Assembly: GCA_964345225.1 (NCBI GenBank) | Contig: CAYFQB010000016.1 | Coordinates: 95,433 to 159,432 of the forward strand | DNA from: CAYFQB01 sp964345225 | Lineage (GTDB): Bacteria; Nitrospirota; Thermodesulfovibrionia; Thermodesulfovibrionales; UBA6898 | Length of the DNA stretch: 64,000 nt | Reading direction: 5' to 3' | In this document: positions 8,552 to 18,793 of the stretch, piece after piece | Numbering within the stretch: the stretch's first letter is position 1 | Layout: each line of letters opens with the position of its first letter | Program-made: the position numbers and the translations under genes | Notes under the pieces: model-generated | What the model saw: the letters and a program-made list of their open reading frames with translations, nothing else | The model's database searches: none | What the model was told of the DNA's origin: nothing

Positions 8552-9566
8552 ATGCTGTTATCCCGTTTAAGATTGCATTCACAAATTTTTCGCGCATTTT
8601 TTTGTCATAGGAAGTAAACTTTACAGAAGGATATTCTATCAAAATTGCAGGGGCATCTATGGAATTCAGTATTGGCAAAGGTAACTCTCTCATAACGACA
8701 TTCATATTGAATTCACTTTTTATGGATTCCCTGATGTTATTGGAAAATTCTCTGCTTTTGTCAATATATCTGTTCTGCCTCAGGGACAGGCTGTAGAGTT
8801 TAACAGCCACATCAATATTCATATCATTAATCGTCGAAATATAAATTACAAACCTGTTAGATAAAGATGAATGAATGCTTATGTGCACATCGGGATTCTT
8901 ACTGTTCGATAATTTTATTCTTTCAAGTATGTTGACAGGGTGGTCTGCCTCTCTCGTAAAAAATACCTTTTTCCCCATTCTTGAAAGTGCCTTGCTTAAT
9001 TCAACTGCCAGTTTCAGGTTAACATTTTTTTCTTTTGCATACTTTGAAACTATCCCGAAATCGTAGCCTCCGTGGCCTGGATCTAATACCAATACTTTAA
9101 CACCGCCTGTTTTCTCTATAAACTGATCGGTTTCCTGTTTAATTACCCATTCCTTCTGATATTCAGTCACCTGCAATGAATCACTTTCTGAATTACGTGT
9201 TGCTTCCTTCACAATTTTTTGCCCTGATATCAGATCTATAACGATCCGGTCAGGTGCAGATAATTTATATACCTTTACATTAATAACGTCTTTTAATTTT
9301 ATTGATAAGAAGCGATCTCTCTGAAATATCTCAAAAATGAAATCCTTCTGCTTTTTAAGTTCAAATTGGGAGGGAAATTCTATTTTAATAGCAGACAAAG
9401 TGGCTACAGTATTTGCATTTTTAATGAAATCTTTATCAGATTCAAGGACTATTCTTATCTTATCATCCTGCTGATTGAACCTCAGTAATAAATCGGTGTT
9501 TTCCTGTGCATGCAGGGATGCCAATGAAAGAAAAAATATTGAGTATAATATAATCACCTTTTTCAT
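8541..9566 (-). CDS. N-acetylmuramoyl-L-alanine amidase (Amidase_3)
   Basis: Periplasmic zinc amidase that cleaves the peptide stem from glycan strands. I chose the ATG at 9566 because a good signal peptide follows directly (MKKVIILYSIFFLSLASLHA); an ATG at 9605 only adds 13 unneeded residues. An AMIN-like beta domain fills roughly residues 20-130. The catalytic domain begins at LVLDPGHGG, with ligand motifs KEKNVNL and HISIHSS and a C-terminal glutamate in ILIEYPS. The segment after HISIHSS is more degenerate than usual (no HANA), so substrate binding may be altered. Confidence 0.9.
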   Translation of the reverse strand: MKKVIILYSIFFLSLASLHAQENTDLLLRFNQQDDKIRIVLESDKDFIKNANTVATLSAIKIEFPSQFELKKQKDFIFEIFQRDRFLSIKLKDVINVKVYKLSAPDRIVIDLISGQKIVKEATRNSESDSLQVTEYQKEWVIKQETDQFIEKTGGVKVLVLDPGHGGYDFGIVSKYAKEKNVNLKLAVELSKALSRMGKKVFFTREADHPVNILERIKLSNSKNPDVHISIHSSLSNRFVIYISTINDMNIDVAVKLYSLSLRQNRYIDKSREFSNNIRESIKSEFNMNVVMRELPLPILNSIDAPAILIEYPSVKFTSYDKKMREKFVNAILNGITAYEN

Positions 9567-9653
9567 GACATTATACATTTTCCACATATGAGGCATGTTT
9601 TGCAATATTATAGCAAGTTACATGCAAACGACAATCGATGTTGAAAGAAGAGA

Positions 9654-10376
9654 TCAGACGAGTTCAATCAATTCCCTTGCATTGCTTGGAGCATAGCCGA
9701 AAGCGTCATTATTAAAGTACAAAAAGACATCCTTTCCTTCCTTCATATAACCTCTAATGCGTCTTGCATCCTTTTTAAGTGCAGTTTTCGAATAGTTTGT
9801 ATTATATCTACCCTGCTCCCCGTGCCTCCTTATATATACAAAATCAGAAGTAACCGGGAGATCATCAATAAACTCAGGCCAATCAGCCATGCAGAGGCAT
9901 ATATTATAATCCCTGCATATTTTAAGGACATCTTCTGTTATCCAGCTTTTATGCCTGAATTCAAGAGTATTTCGGGCAGGATACTTCCTTAGCATTTTCA
10001 AGAAATTTATCAGTCTCTCGGTATTTATTTTAAAATTAGGCGGAAACTGCCACAGAACAACCTTTAATTTTTTCTTCAGACGTAATGCACCTTTAAAAAA
10101 CATTTCAAGAGATTCAGAAGGTACTAACAGTCTTTTTATATGCGTAATATACCTGCTGCCTTTTAAAGAAAATTCAAAATCATGGGGTGTTTCTTTATAC
10201 CATTTGTCAAATGTAGCCCAGGTTGGGAGCCTGTAAAATGTCACGTTCAATTCAACTGTGGAGAAGACCGTACAATAATACTGGAACCACCTTGCTTTAA
10301 GCAGGTCTCCAGGATAGAATTTACCCTTCCAGTGTGAATAATTAAAACCACTGCATCCTATTCTTAAATCAGCCAT
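9654..10376 (-). CDS. DUF72 family protein (YecE-like)
   Basis: 240 residues. Begins with the family hallmark RIGCSGFNYSHWKGKFYP, followed by FSTVELNVTFYRLP and KGSRYITHIKRL. DUF72 proteins adopt a TIM-barrel-like fold; their biochemical activity is not settled. No signal peptide. It stands between the amidase operon and a repeat-rich gap, with no co-transcribed partner. Confidence 0.93.
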   Translation of the reverse strand: MADLRIGCSGFNYSHWKGKFYPGDLLKARWFQYYCTVFSTVELNVTFYRLPTWATFDKWYKETPHDFEFSLKGSRYITHIKRLLVPSESLEMFFKGALRLKKKLKVVLWQFPPNFKINTERLINFLKMLRKYPARNTLEFRHKSWITEDVLKICRDYNICLCMADWPEFIDDLPVTSDFVYIRRHGEQGRYNTNYSKTALKKDARRIRGYMKEGKDVFLYFNNDAFGYAPSNARELIELV

Positions 10377-10800
10377 ATAAAAATTTTATCAACTTTTATT
10401 TTTGTTTGTACAATTTCCAATATTTTTGTTTGTACAATTTCCAATTTCCGATTTTTTAATTATCAATTGCAAATCTTAAATGTAACGTTTCTGGGTAACG
10501 ATGCCCTTTTACTCATCGCATGGCGCATAGCGCTCTGCGCATGGTGTTCTTTTTACTGCCTACTTCTTGAGAACTAAAAGGTTACGTCCTACGGTTACGA
10601 AGCCCGTTTCGTCAGTCGTATTTCGGTTACGTGTTTACTTAGTTTTTTGGTTTCTCTAGTTTATCTGGTTTCTTTGGTTCACCCTGCACCGTGCACCCTG
10701 CTCCCTGCTCTTTACTGCCTACTCCCTACTTCTTACTTTTTTCTCCTAGCGCCGTGCTCCCTGCACCTTGCATCATTCCCTATTGTACACAGACACAATA
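10377..10800. repeat. Repeat-rich intergenic region with inverted-repeat arm
   Basis: Holds the 24-bp tandem duplication, an AATTTCCAATTTCC-type low-complexity stretch, and from 10567 to 10740 the second arm of the long inverted repeat matching 65-225 in opposite orientation. Inside the arm, CGAA and TTCG can form a small hairpin around ACGGGC. No gene seen. A TTG at 10768 inside the repeat has been discarded as a start for the next gene. Confidence 0.8.
10399..10446. repeat. 24-bp perfect tandem duplication
   Basis: Two identical adjacent 24-bp units (10399-10422 and 10423-10446), each containing TTTGTTTGTACAATTTCC, lie just upstream of the DUF72 gene. They are too few and lack spacers, so this is not a CRISPR array. 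Confidence 0.9.
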
Positions 10801-13548
10801 ATGCATTATTCTAGGATGATGGAAAACGGGTTATCTAAAACAATAAAACTCTATTCTGTCCCTTTCAACCTCAGAGGCTCAACCGATCTTCTTTTAAGAT
10901 ATGCAGTTAATCATGCTGAATGGCCTGACTATTCAAACATAATTTATGTAGCCCCTACACCTAGAAAAATAAGAGAGGCGCAAAAGAAGTTTCATAAATT
11001 AGTAAAAAGCCCTTATATTCCTCCAAAGTTTTTCACTCTTAAACAGCTCTCAAAAAATCTTTTTGATATCAAGTCTAACTGTAAATATTTTCCTGATATA
11101 TTGGTGCCATTGTTAATATCAGATATCTCCGGACATAGCATTGGATACTCCAGCATACTTTCAGAGTTATTAAAAGAACTTAAACAGCATCATCCTTCAA
11201 AGGCTATATCCCTTGTTCGACAGGAGCTAAATGAAATATTCGATAAGCTTGGAATACCCGAAGATGCCTTTAAAAAACTTAATGCGGCACTTGATATCTT
11301 CGAAAAATACCATAATATCCTTTCTAATCTGGATTATTACGATGAGAATGACATATTGAATTATGGACAATCTGCAGCAGGCTGTACTCTTGATAAATTC
11401 TCAGTACTTATTGCAGACGGCTTTTATGATATGACTGCCTCTGAAAAGAACCTGCTTAAAGAGCTAATCAACAAGGCTGAAGCTACTCTAATCTCATACC
11501 CTGCTGAAACAAACAATTCACTTAACAATACACAATACAATAATAATATATTATCTTTTATTACAGATAGTTATATTAATTATATAAAGTTTAACTTTAA
11601 TGTTACCGAAGAACATTTGGAACAGCATTTCCACCCTGATTTCTCTTACATAAAATACAACAGCATAGAAGATGAGATTGAAGGAATTGCAAGACATATT
11701 AAAAGTCTTTTTATTATTGGACGTCTAAGGGCAGACAATTTGATTATAGTTACTTTCCCCAGAATCTCTGATTACATAGAGCTCACGGAAAGGATTTTCA
11801 GAAGATATGGCCTGCCATATTCTGTTTCTTTAAAAAAACCTCCTGCCTATCGGGGGGCCGTAAGAGATATTTTCTATCTTCTCGAATCGATAATCGAGGA
11901 TTTTCCCAGGCTAAAATTTACATCGTTCCTGAGCTCTCCCTATTTCAAAAAGCTTCCGGAACTCCTCAGGACACATATACCATCCCTATCACGTAAATCC
12001 GGCATAATAAAGGGTAGAGAGGCATGGGAAAATCTTAGCAAAATAATAGAAGATAAGTCGTTTGCAAAATCCATAAAGGATGATATTTCACATATCTTTA
12101 AAATCCTCGACAGGCTAATAAAAAATAAAGATTCTGCAGAAATTGAAGTAATCCATTATGAAATAGAAAATATATTGTCAGAATTGGGATGTGAAACTGA
12201 ACAGGCTGATATTGATATGCTGAATAATTCTATGGATATGATCAGGGTTGTTTTTTCAGAACTGTCAAGAGAAAAAACTATTTCGCTCAAACGATATGTG
12301 GAATTTCAAAGGCATATTCTTGGTTCTATCGAGTACCAAACAGAAGATTACGGTATTCAGTTAATGGATTTTCTTGAAACTAGAGGGCTAGAACCCGATT
12401 ACCTTTATTTCTGCGGACTTAAAGACGGAGACATGCCCTGCAGACCTCCAATTGATCTGATTCTTCCTGACAGCGTAAGAACAGAATACGGCCTTGTGAA
12501 TCTAAAAAAATATCTCTCTATTCAGAAACTAAACTTTCTCAGGATTATAGGTGCTACATCTAAAACACACCTGTCTTATCCCTCAATAGACGGGGATAAA
12601 TATTTCCTTCCTTCAACTTATCTTTCTTGGGGCAAAGAGATAACAGAAAATGTAACTGGTATTTTTTCTCCGGAAGAACTTCTGGCAAGAAAAGGGAAAC
12701 ACTTGCTTTCAGATACTATTAATGAGGTTCGCCTCGACAGAAGGACAAAAGACAGACTCTCAAGACAGAGACTTTCCATGCCCATGCGTGTAACTGATAT
12801 TGATTATTACAGAAAATGTCCAAGAAGGTTCTTTATAGAAAAAGTTTTAAATCTTGAAGCTGCTGAAATAGCAGAATACGAAGTCGAGGCAAAACTTCTC
12901 GGTAACATCATTCATAGTATTATGGAAGAGCTTATTAAAGAAACTATAGAAGATTCCCAAACATTCAAGCAAAAGGCCTTGTCAATTATAAACAGGACAC
13001 TTCAAGACTATATTATCTGGGATTACTGGAAAAACCTTATAAAAGAGGCTTTCATGGAGATCCTTCCGGAAATAATGGATCTTGAATCCAAATTCAGAAA
13101 AGAGGGTTTTACACCATATGGATTTGAAATGAAGCTCAAGGAGGAGGTATTGCCAGGTACTTTTCTGACCGGGAAGATAGACAGGGTAGACCGCAGAGGT
13201 GAATCTTTCCGCATAATAGATTACAAAACCGGTACTGTAAATATAGGCTCTGACATAATCAAAAAAGGCAAGGAACTTCAGCTTCCCCTCTATGCCGCAA
13301 TGCTTAAATCAAAAGGTATTGATGTGGAAAAGGCTGGTATCTATTCCCTTAAAGATATCGGGATAAAATGGATTCCTACAAAGAAGGATAAATATACATT
13401 TGACGAATATATAATCAGTACACTGAAATATCTGGAAGAAACAATTTTGCAAATCAGGGCAGGCAATTTCGATGCCTTGCCTTTGGAAGAATTTTACTGT
13501 ACAAGCTGTGCTGAGGCACCTTTCTGTCCCTATATAAATTCCAAATGA
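10801..13548 (+). CDS. addB: AddB-like helicase-nuclease subunit with Fe-S nuclease domain
   Basis: About 915 residues. The N-terminal part resembles an inactivated UvrD-type helicase. The C-terminal third is a PD-(D/E)XK nuclease: GNIIHSIMEEL, GKIDRVDRR, IIDYKTG and QLPLYAAML. Four cysteines are placed as in AddB-type 4Fe-4S nucleases: one in YYRKCPRRFF before the domain and three in CTSCAEAPFC at the end. With the following AddA it would process double-strand breaks for RecA loading. Start at the ATG 10801; the in-frame TTG 33 bp upstream is inside repeat DNA, and ATGs at 10816/10819 are alternatives. Confidence 0.88.
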   Translation: MHYSRMMENGLSKTIKLYSVPFNLRGSTDLLLRYAVNHAEWPDYSNIIYVAPTPRKIREAQKKFHKLVKSPYIPPKFFTLKQLSKNLFDIKSNCKYFPDILVPLLISDISGHSIGYSSILSELLKELKQHHPSKAISLVRQELNEIFDKLGIPEDAFKKLNAALDIFEKYHNILSNLDYYDENDILNYGQSAAGCTLDKFSVLIADGFYDMTASEKNLLKELINKAEATLISYPAETNNSLNNTQYNNNILSFITDSYINYIKFNFNVTEEHLEQHFHPDFSYIKYNSIEDEIEGIARHIKSLFIIGRLRADNLIIVTFPRISDYIELTERIFRRYGLPYSVSLKKPPAYRGAVRDIFYLLESIIEDFPRLKFTSFLSSPYFKKLPELLRTHIPSLSRKSGIIKGREAWENLSKIIEDKSFAKSIKDDISHIFKILDRLIKNKDSAEIEVIHYEIENILSELGCETEQADIDMLNNSMDMIRVVFSELSREKTISLKRYVEFQRHILGSIEYQTEDYGIQLMDFLETRGLEPDYLYFCGLKDGDMPCRPPIDLILPDSVRTEYGLVNLKKYLSIQKLNFLRIIGATSKTHLSYPSIDGDKYFLPSTYLSWGKEITENVTGIFSPEELLARKGKHLLSDTINEVRLDRRTKDRLSRQRLSMPMRVTDIDYYRKCPRRFFIEKVLNLEAAEIAEYEVEAKLLGNIIHSIMEELIKETIEDSQTFKQKALSIINRTLQDYIIWDYWKNLIKEAFMEILPEIMDLESKFRKEGFTPYGFEMKLKEEVLPGTFLTGKIDRVDRRGESFRIIDYKTGTVNIGSDIIKKGKELQLPLYAAMLKSKGIDVEKAGIYSLKDIGIKWIPTKKDKYTFDEYIISTLKYLEETILQIRAGNFDALPLEEFYCTSCAEAPFCPYINSK

Positions 13549-13625
13549 AGATCAGGGATTGAAACTTAAATGACTTTAACTTTTAAAATTTGTTTTTGAT
13601 ATCTTAAATTGGAACTGATTTCCAT

Positions 13626-16460
13626 ATGAACGACTTTCTTGATACAAGAAAAAGCGTAATTATATCCGCACCAGCAGGCTCGGGCAAGACCGAAAAACTT
13701 GCCCGCAGATATATAAGTCTTCTTGAAAACGGCACCGAAATCGAAAAGATAGTCGCAATAACATTTACTGAAAAGGCAGCATCAGAAATTAAAGACAGAA
13801 TATTGAATATTCTGATGCAGGAAAAAAAGGATATCTTCGTTCTTATAAAAGAAAAGACCCCCCTCATGAGGATAACAACAATACACTCCTTCTGCCAAAA
13901 ACTGATTACACGCTTTGCTATCGAACTAGGACTGGACCCTTCATTCAATGTACTCGATGAATTCAATGCATCACAACTCTGGTCAGAGTCAGTATATGAT
14001 ACCCTCCGCAATGAAAAGGATAGCCCCTCGGTCTTCTTTGAATACCTTAAACTTAAAGGACTTAAAGGATGGGGGGGGTTATACAGAGCTCTTTATTATA
14101 TCTATAGAAAACAGCCTTACTCTGAATTTCTGGCTGAAACTCATGATGAAAGATGGGGCCTTGAGGAAAGACAGTTGATCGAGATTTACAAAAGATGTCT
14201 TCAGACCTACAGAATTAAAAAACGTGAACTCCGCGTCATTGATTTTAACGACATGGAGATCCTCGCTTACAGGGCAATTACTTCGAACCCGGAGTGGCTT
14301 AACATACTTTATGCATTTGATGAACATACAGACCATATCCTTGTTGATGAATTCCAGGATACCAGCTCTACCCAGTGGAAGATAATTGACAAACTGACAG
14401 AGGAATGGCGTTCAGGGCTCGGGGCTAAAAGGTCTGCAGGGAAATTCCCCACAATCTTTCTGGTTGGTGACGAGAAACAGTCAATATATATGTTCAGAGG
14501 TGCAAATGTCTCTGTATTCAATGAGGTCAAGAACAGGCTCAATGAGTGGCTTGGCAATGAAGCTGTCTATATTGAAGCCAGAGATAATTACAGAAGCCTC
14601 TCAAGAATTATAAATTTTACAAACATTTTATTTGACAATTTGATGAAGGGTTCTCTTACAGAGCCTTGGCGTACAAAATACTCTCCCTTCACCCCAACAA
14701 GAGAAGGATACGGCAGTATTCAACTTCTTATCCTAGATTACGAAAATAATTCCAAATTAACCCGCTTAAAGGAAACAACACTTATCGCAAACAAGATTTT
14801 CTCGTTAGTAGGGAATCTAAACATATATGCAGATCAAATTAAAAGGAAATGCCAATACTCTGATATCGCAATTCTCTTGAGGAACAGGAACAATCTTACA
14901 CTTCTCGAAGGTGCACTCAGAGAATTTAAGATCCCTTATATCGTTGTAGGCGGCATAGGCTTCTATGATGAACCAGAAGTAGCCATTCTAAGGGAGCTCG
15001 TATCATTCTTTATTGATCCTTTCGATAATTTCAGTCTTTTTGAGGTATTAAGAAGCCCCTTGTTCGGCTTTACCGAATCAATGATTTCCACATTATTATT
15101 GGACAGATATGTACCACTATTCGAAAATTTAAAGAAATTTAAAATAGCACGTTTCAAAAAAATCTTTGATTTACTGGACAAATATCTCTCCAGAAAATAC
15201 GAAATACCGATATCTTTATTAATAGAGGAATTTCTGACAGAGACGGGCGGATGGAAAATATTTCATGAGATACAGCGCCACGTTAACATAAAAAAATTTC
15301 TCAGGACCATTGAATATTACGAATCAAGGGGCATGTCGTTAATCGAGATAAAGGAAATTCTCATTCAATCCAAAAAGAGCAATGAGCCAAAGGCAAATGT
15401 AAATACCGAAAATCTAGATGCCGTAAAAGTAATGACAATTCACGGGGCAAAGGGCCTGCAGTTTCCCGTGGTATTCATACCATCTCTCGATGAGACAGTC
15501 TCTGCAAAAACCGGTACGGTCATTCTAGATGAAGTTGACAATAATATAAGATTTGCCTATGAAGATGACTCAACCAGGCGAACTAAAAACAATCTTTTTA
15601 TACTCTGGAAGGAAAAAGAGCACGAAGAAGAAATTCGCCTCTTTTATGTAGCAATCACAAGATCAATGGACCATCTATTCATGTCAGGTGCAGTTAAAAA
15701 AGATGTTAATGGCAAACCGAAAATAACAGGCAAACTATCTTTTATTGAAGATGCTTTCCCGGGCTCTATCTCCGGTACAAAAGAATATAGCAATACATTT
15801 AAGGTTTTAAGAGAAAAAGACTTGTCAAATTCATCCGGGGTATCGGGCATAAGGTTAAGCACTGGTTCTAAGAAATTCTTTTCAGAACCTGCATATATCG
15901 AAGAAATTGACATATCGGGGAAATTTACAAAGTGGGTTGATGTCACAGAAGACATTGAAATAAGGACAAGACACGGAGAAGACTGGGTAGTTCTCGGACG
16001 AATATTTCACAGACTTTTTGAAGAAATTTCAAAAGGTATTATTGATTTTAAAAAAGTAAGCGACAGAATAGATATTCTGCTGTCAAATGAGTTATCGCTT
16101 AAAATTAAAATTGACAGATATAGAAAGTTAATATTGGATGATTTTAAAAACCTCGAAGCCTCTGGCTATCTTGGTGAGATTATTTTGCCCAAAGATGGTG
16201 CCTTTGCTGAATTGCCTTTCATCCTTCAGAAGGATAATAAAGTCTATAAAGGGAGGATCGACAGAATAATAATAACGGATAACACTGTATATATATATGA
16301 CTATAAAACTTTTCCTGTACGCGACCGTGAAATAGACGAACTCAAAGAAAAATACAGATTTCAGATGAATATATACAGTGACGCGTGCAGGAACCTGTTT
16401 TCTTTGAAGACAAAGAGCTTTATCGTTTTTACACACAAACCGGTCTCAATAGAAATATGA
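13626..16460 (+). CDS. addA: AddA-like UvrD-family helicase/nuclease
   Basis: 944 residues. Superfamily 1 helicase motifs in order: APAGSGKT (Walker A, near residue 15), AITFTEKAASEI (Ia), VDEFQDTSSTQW (II), GDEKQSIYMFRGAN (III), VMTIHGAKGLQFP (V) and LFYVAITRSMDHL (VI). The C-terminus carries a second PD-(D/E)XK nuclease (GRIFHRLFEE, GRIDRI, YIYDYKTF). It lies 77 bp after addB in the same direction, completing a two-nuclease AddAB-type complex. Start at ATG 13626. Confidence 0.92.
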   Translation: MNDFLDTRKSVIISAPAGSGKTEKLARRYISLLENGTEIEKIVAITFTEKAASEIKDRILNILMQEKKDIFVLIKEKTPLMRITTIHSFCQKLITRFAIELGLDPSFNVLDEFNASQLWSESVYDTLRNEKDSPSVFFEYLKLKGLKGWGGLYRALYYIYRKQPYSEFLAETHDERWGLEERQLIEIYKRCLQTYRIKKRELRVIDFNDMEILAYRAITSNPEWLNILYAFDEHTDHILVDEFQDTSSTQWKIIDKLTEEWRSGLGAKRSAGKFPTIFLVGDEKQSIYMFRGANVSVFNEVKNRLNEWLGNEAVYIEARDNYRSLSRIINFTNILFDNLMKGSLTEPWRTKYSPFTPTREGYGSIQLLILDYENNSKLTRLKETTLIANKIFSLVGNLNIYADQIKRKCQYSDIAILLRNRNNLTLLEGALREFKIPYIVVGGIGFYDEPEVAILRELVSFFIDPFDNFSLFEVLRSPLFGFTESMISTLLLDRYVPLFENLKKFKIARFKKIFDLLDKYLSRKYEIPISLLIEEFLTETGGWKIFHEIQRHVNIKKFLRTIEYYESRGMSLIEIKEILIQSKKSNEPKANVNTENLDAVKVMTIHGAKGLQFPVVFIPSLDETVSAKTGTVILDEVDNNIRFAYEDDSTRRTKNNLFILWKEKEHEEEIRLFYVAITRSMDHLFMSGAVKKDVNGKPKITGKLSFIEDAFPGSISGTKEYSNTFKVLREKDLSNSSGVSGIRLSTGSKKFFSEPAYIEEIDISGKFTKWVDVTEDIEIRTRHGEDWVVLGRIFHRLFEEISKGIIDFKKVSDRIDILLSNELSLKIKIDRYRKLILDDFKNLEASGYLGEIILPKDGAFAELPFILQKDNKVYKGRIDRIIITDNTVYIYDYKTFPVRDREIDELKEKYRFQMNIYSDACRNLFSLKTKSFIVFTHKPVSIEI

Positions 16461-16502
16461 AAAGAAAATGGGGAAAGATGTTTAGACAGTCGTGCTTTGG
16501 TT

Positions 16503-17024
16503 TCAGGGAAATATTACCTTAATAGTGTCATTTCCAATCTTTAATACCTCGAGATCTTCCATATAATATTTCCCAACACCCTTTACAAGGCCCGCCACAA
16601 AATCTATCAGGTTGCGTCTTGATTTATATTTAATTAACAGGGTCTTTTCGTTTTCCCATTTATAGTCAAACCGGGGTGGATTTGCATTCTCCAAAGTACT
16701 TGTTGATGCCATATGCACCTCATCCATAGCCATAAGAAATTCCCTTGCATTTTTATATCTTCTGTAATAAAAACCATAGATCTTTTGAGAAAAACTGCAC
16801 ACCCAGTATTCACCGAATGCATCAGCTATATCCGGAATAGAAAAGTCCAGTGCTAAGCAAGCAGACTCTACAAGTTTAATAAAATATTCATCTTCTATAT
16901 CACTCGTTGCCACAAAGGAGATATCCCTGGTTTCGCCGGCATTTATCAGACATTTCTCCCATTTTCCAATACCGTAATTTTTTACTATCATATCTTTCAA
17001 GCAAATTGCGATTATTCCTTTCAT
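16503..17024 (-). CDS. H-NOX (heme NO/O2-binding) sensor protein
   Basis: A 173-residue stand-alone H-NOX domain. The true start is the ATG at 17024, directly after a strong GGAGG-type ribosome-binding site; a frame opening at 17156 adds 44 residues without a site. From MKGII the match to HNOB proteins is end to end: FGEYW near 70-74, the proximal heme ligand H104 in DEVH, the conserved proline in NPPRF (about 114-118), and the propionate-binding YKSRR (Y133, S135, R137). Numbering is offset by two from the textbook His102/Tyr131/Ser133/Arg135. It binds heme and senses NO (possibly O2). No partner kinase or cyclase adjoins it. Confidence 0.9.
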   Translation of the reverse strand: MKGIIAICLKDMIVKNYGIGKWEKCLINAGETRDISFVATSDIEDEYFIKLVESACLALDFSIPDIADAFGEYWVCSFSQKIYGFYYRRYKNAREFLMAMDEVHMASTSTLENANPPRFDYKWENEKTLLIKYKSRRNLIDFVAGLVKGVGKYYMEDLEVLKIGNDTIKVIFP

Positions 17025-17161
17025 ATTTACCCCCCCCTCCTCAATCAATCTAATTCTATTATATTTATCGGTATATTTTCTCGTTAATATAATATTTATC
17101 CCATTAGAAAGACCTGCTGTTTGCAGTAGGGATAAAATAAATTCTTTTTTGCTCAAATGGT

Positions 17162-17210
17162 GTTTACCCCGTTTAGAAATTGATTATATTTTCTTCTAAC
17201 GGAGGTTACC
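17162..17210. repeat. 48-bp stem-loop repeat, copy 1
   Basis: Starts GTTTACCCCGTTTAGAAAT and ends TTCTTCTAACGGAGGTTAC, with inverted arms around a short AT loop. It is nearly identical, including the loop, to the reverse complement of 39621-39668, so it is a dispersed element rather than a chance hairpin. It lies upstream of the H-NOX gene. Confidence 0.85.
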
Positions 17211-17311
17211 TGAGTGATAATGTCATATTATAATTATTTTCATTACAAATATCTAAATATTAACCTAAAAAAATAAAAAATGTATTTCCAGATTAACGGA
17301 GATCCCTTTAA

Positions 17312-18787
17312 CTATATACACTCCAGTGTTTTAATAAGTGCCTCAGCCTTCTTTAAGCTCTCATAATATTCCCGATCTGGATCAGAATCGGCAACAATTC
17401 CGGCACCAGCCTGAACATAAGCCTTTCCATCCTTTATAAGAAAGGTCCTTATTATAATGTTAAGATCCATGTTACCGTTAAAACCTATATATCCTATGGA
17501 ACCGGTATAAGGACCCCTCCTTTTTGTCTCGAGTTCGTCGATAATCTCCATGCATCTTACCTTAGGTACCCCTGTAATCGTCCCCCCAGGAAAAGCTGCC
17601 CTTATTGCACTGAAACAATCCTTTCCATCAACAAGCAATCCCCTTACATTAGATACTATATGAATAACATGCGAATAATCTTCTGTAATCATGAGTTCAT
17701 CTACCATTACGGTTCCATAATGCGAAATTCTGCCAAGGTCATTCCTCTCGAGATCTATTAACATAATATGCTCAGCCCTCTCCTTTTCATTCAGCAACAA
17801 CTCTGAACGCATCATTTCGTCTTCAGTAAAATTCCTTCCCCTGGGTCTTGTACCAGCAATTGGCCTGGTATCCACAACCCTTCCCTTCACTCGAACCAGC
17901 CTTTCCGGGGAAGAACTTACTATCTGGTAATCCCCAAAGTCTATAAAAGACGCAAAAGGCGACGGATTTATCTCACTCAGGATAGTGTATATCTTCCATG
18001 GATCTTCATTACCTATATCTGCCGAAAGTCGAAGAGAAAGATTTGCCTGATAAATATCACCGGCTGCGATATATTCCTTAGTCCTTTTTACCATGTTAAT
18101 ATATGTGTTTTTTTCTGTCTCGTAGATAATATCTATCTTTTTTACTGCTGACCTTTCTCCTCTGTCTTCTACATCTCTGATAATTCTCTCGTAAATCTCT
18201 TTTATAACAGATTCAGAATTCTTGTTATACTTGTCTTTCTCTATACCATTCTCAATATGTCCGGTTAAGCTTTCACGTGCACCAGGGCAGACAATAATCC
18301 AGCATTTTTTCAGTATATGATCGAACGCTATCAGCCTGTCTATTAGGAAAAAATGTGCATCGGGAAGATTAAAGTCGTCTCTGGCATTTTGTGGAAGTTT
18401 TTCGAGATACTGAACAAAGTCGTAGCTCAATATTCCAACTGCGCCACCCTGAAAAGGAGGAAGATCTTTTACAGGATTCTGGCTGTAAGCATAAACAAGC
18501 TCTCTCAACCTTTTGATAGGATGTCTGTAAGATACTGTTTTTATGCCAGAACAATCTAATTCAACAACTCTGTCTTTAATTTTAAATATAAGATATGGTT
18601 CTATTCCGATGAACGAATATCTTGCTATATTTTCAGGCCCCTTAACACTCTCTAACAGAAAACTGTTTTTTGATTTGAGTCTTTTGTAGACCCAATGTGG
18701 ACTGTTATACGGTATCTCCCTGAATACAGGGGAATAGCCTTTCTTTGATAATTTTATGTTTGATTCTGTGTACAAAGGCATCTCCAT
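17312..18787 (-). CDS. Chorismate-utilising synthase component I (anthranilate/aminodeoxychorismate)
   Basis: 491 residues, full-length component I fold. The N-terminal regulatory part has NSFLLESVKGPENIARYSF; the catalytic part has GDIYQANLS, SSSPERLV, PIAGTRPRG, LIDLERNDLG, FPGGTITGVPK and QAGAGIVADSDP. The alanine in PIAGT is the residue of anthranilate synthases (TrpE); classical PabB has lysine there. However, many PabB-type enzymes also have alanine, and no trpG, trpD or pabA is nearby, while folP is in the same window. So chorismate amination is certain, and the pathway (tryptophan or folate) is not. Start at ATG 18787; the ATG two codons later is possible. Confidence 0.85.
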   Translation of the reverse strand: MEMPLYTESNIKLSKKGYSPVFREIPYNSPHWVYKRLKSKNSFLLESVKGPENIARYSFIGIEPYLIFKIKDRVVELDCSGIKTVSYRHPIKRLRELVYAYSQNPVKDLPPFQGGAVGILSYDFVQYLEKLPQNARDDFNLPDAHFFLIDRLIAFDHILKKCWIIVCPGARESLTGHIENGIEKDKYNKNSESVIKEIYERIIRDVEDRGERSAVKKIDIIYETEKNTYINMVKRTKEYIAAGDIYQANLSLRLSADIGNEDPWKIYTILSEINPSPFASFIDFGDYQIVSSSPERLVRVKGRVVDTRPIAGTRPRGRNFTEDEMMRSELLLNEKERAEHIMLIDLERNDLGRISHYGTVMVDELMITEDYSHVIHIVSNVRGLLVDGKDCFSAIRAAFPGGTITGVPKVRCMEIIDELETKRRGPYTGSIGYIGFNGNMDLNIIIRTFLIKDGKAYVQAGAGIVADSDPDREYYESLKKAEALIKTLECI

Positions 18788-18793
18788 ATTTGC

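Noticed and set aside
10768..10800. TTG start for addB
   Set aside because: Lies in repeat DNA and adds residues without a ribosome site.
16503..17156. Longer frame of the H-NOX gene starting at 17156
   Set aside because: The extra 44 residues have no ribosome site, while MKGII at 17024 follows a strong one and matches the start of H-NOX proteins.
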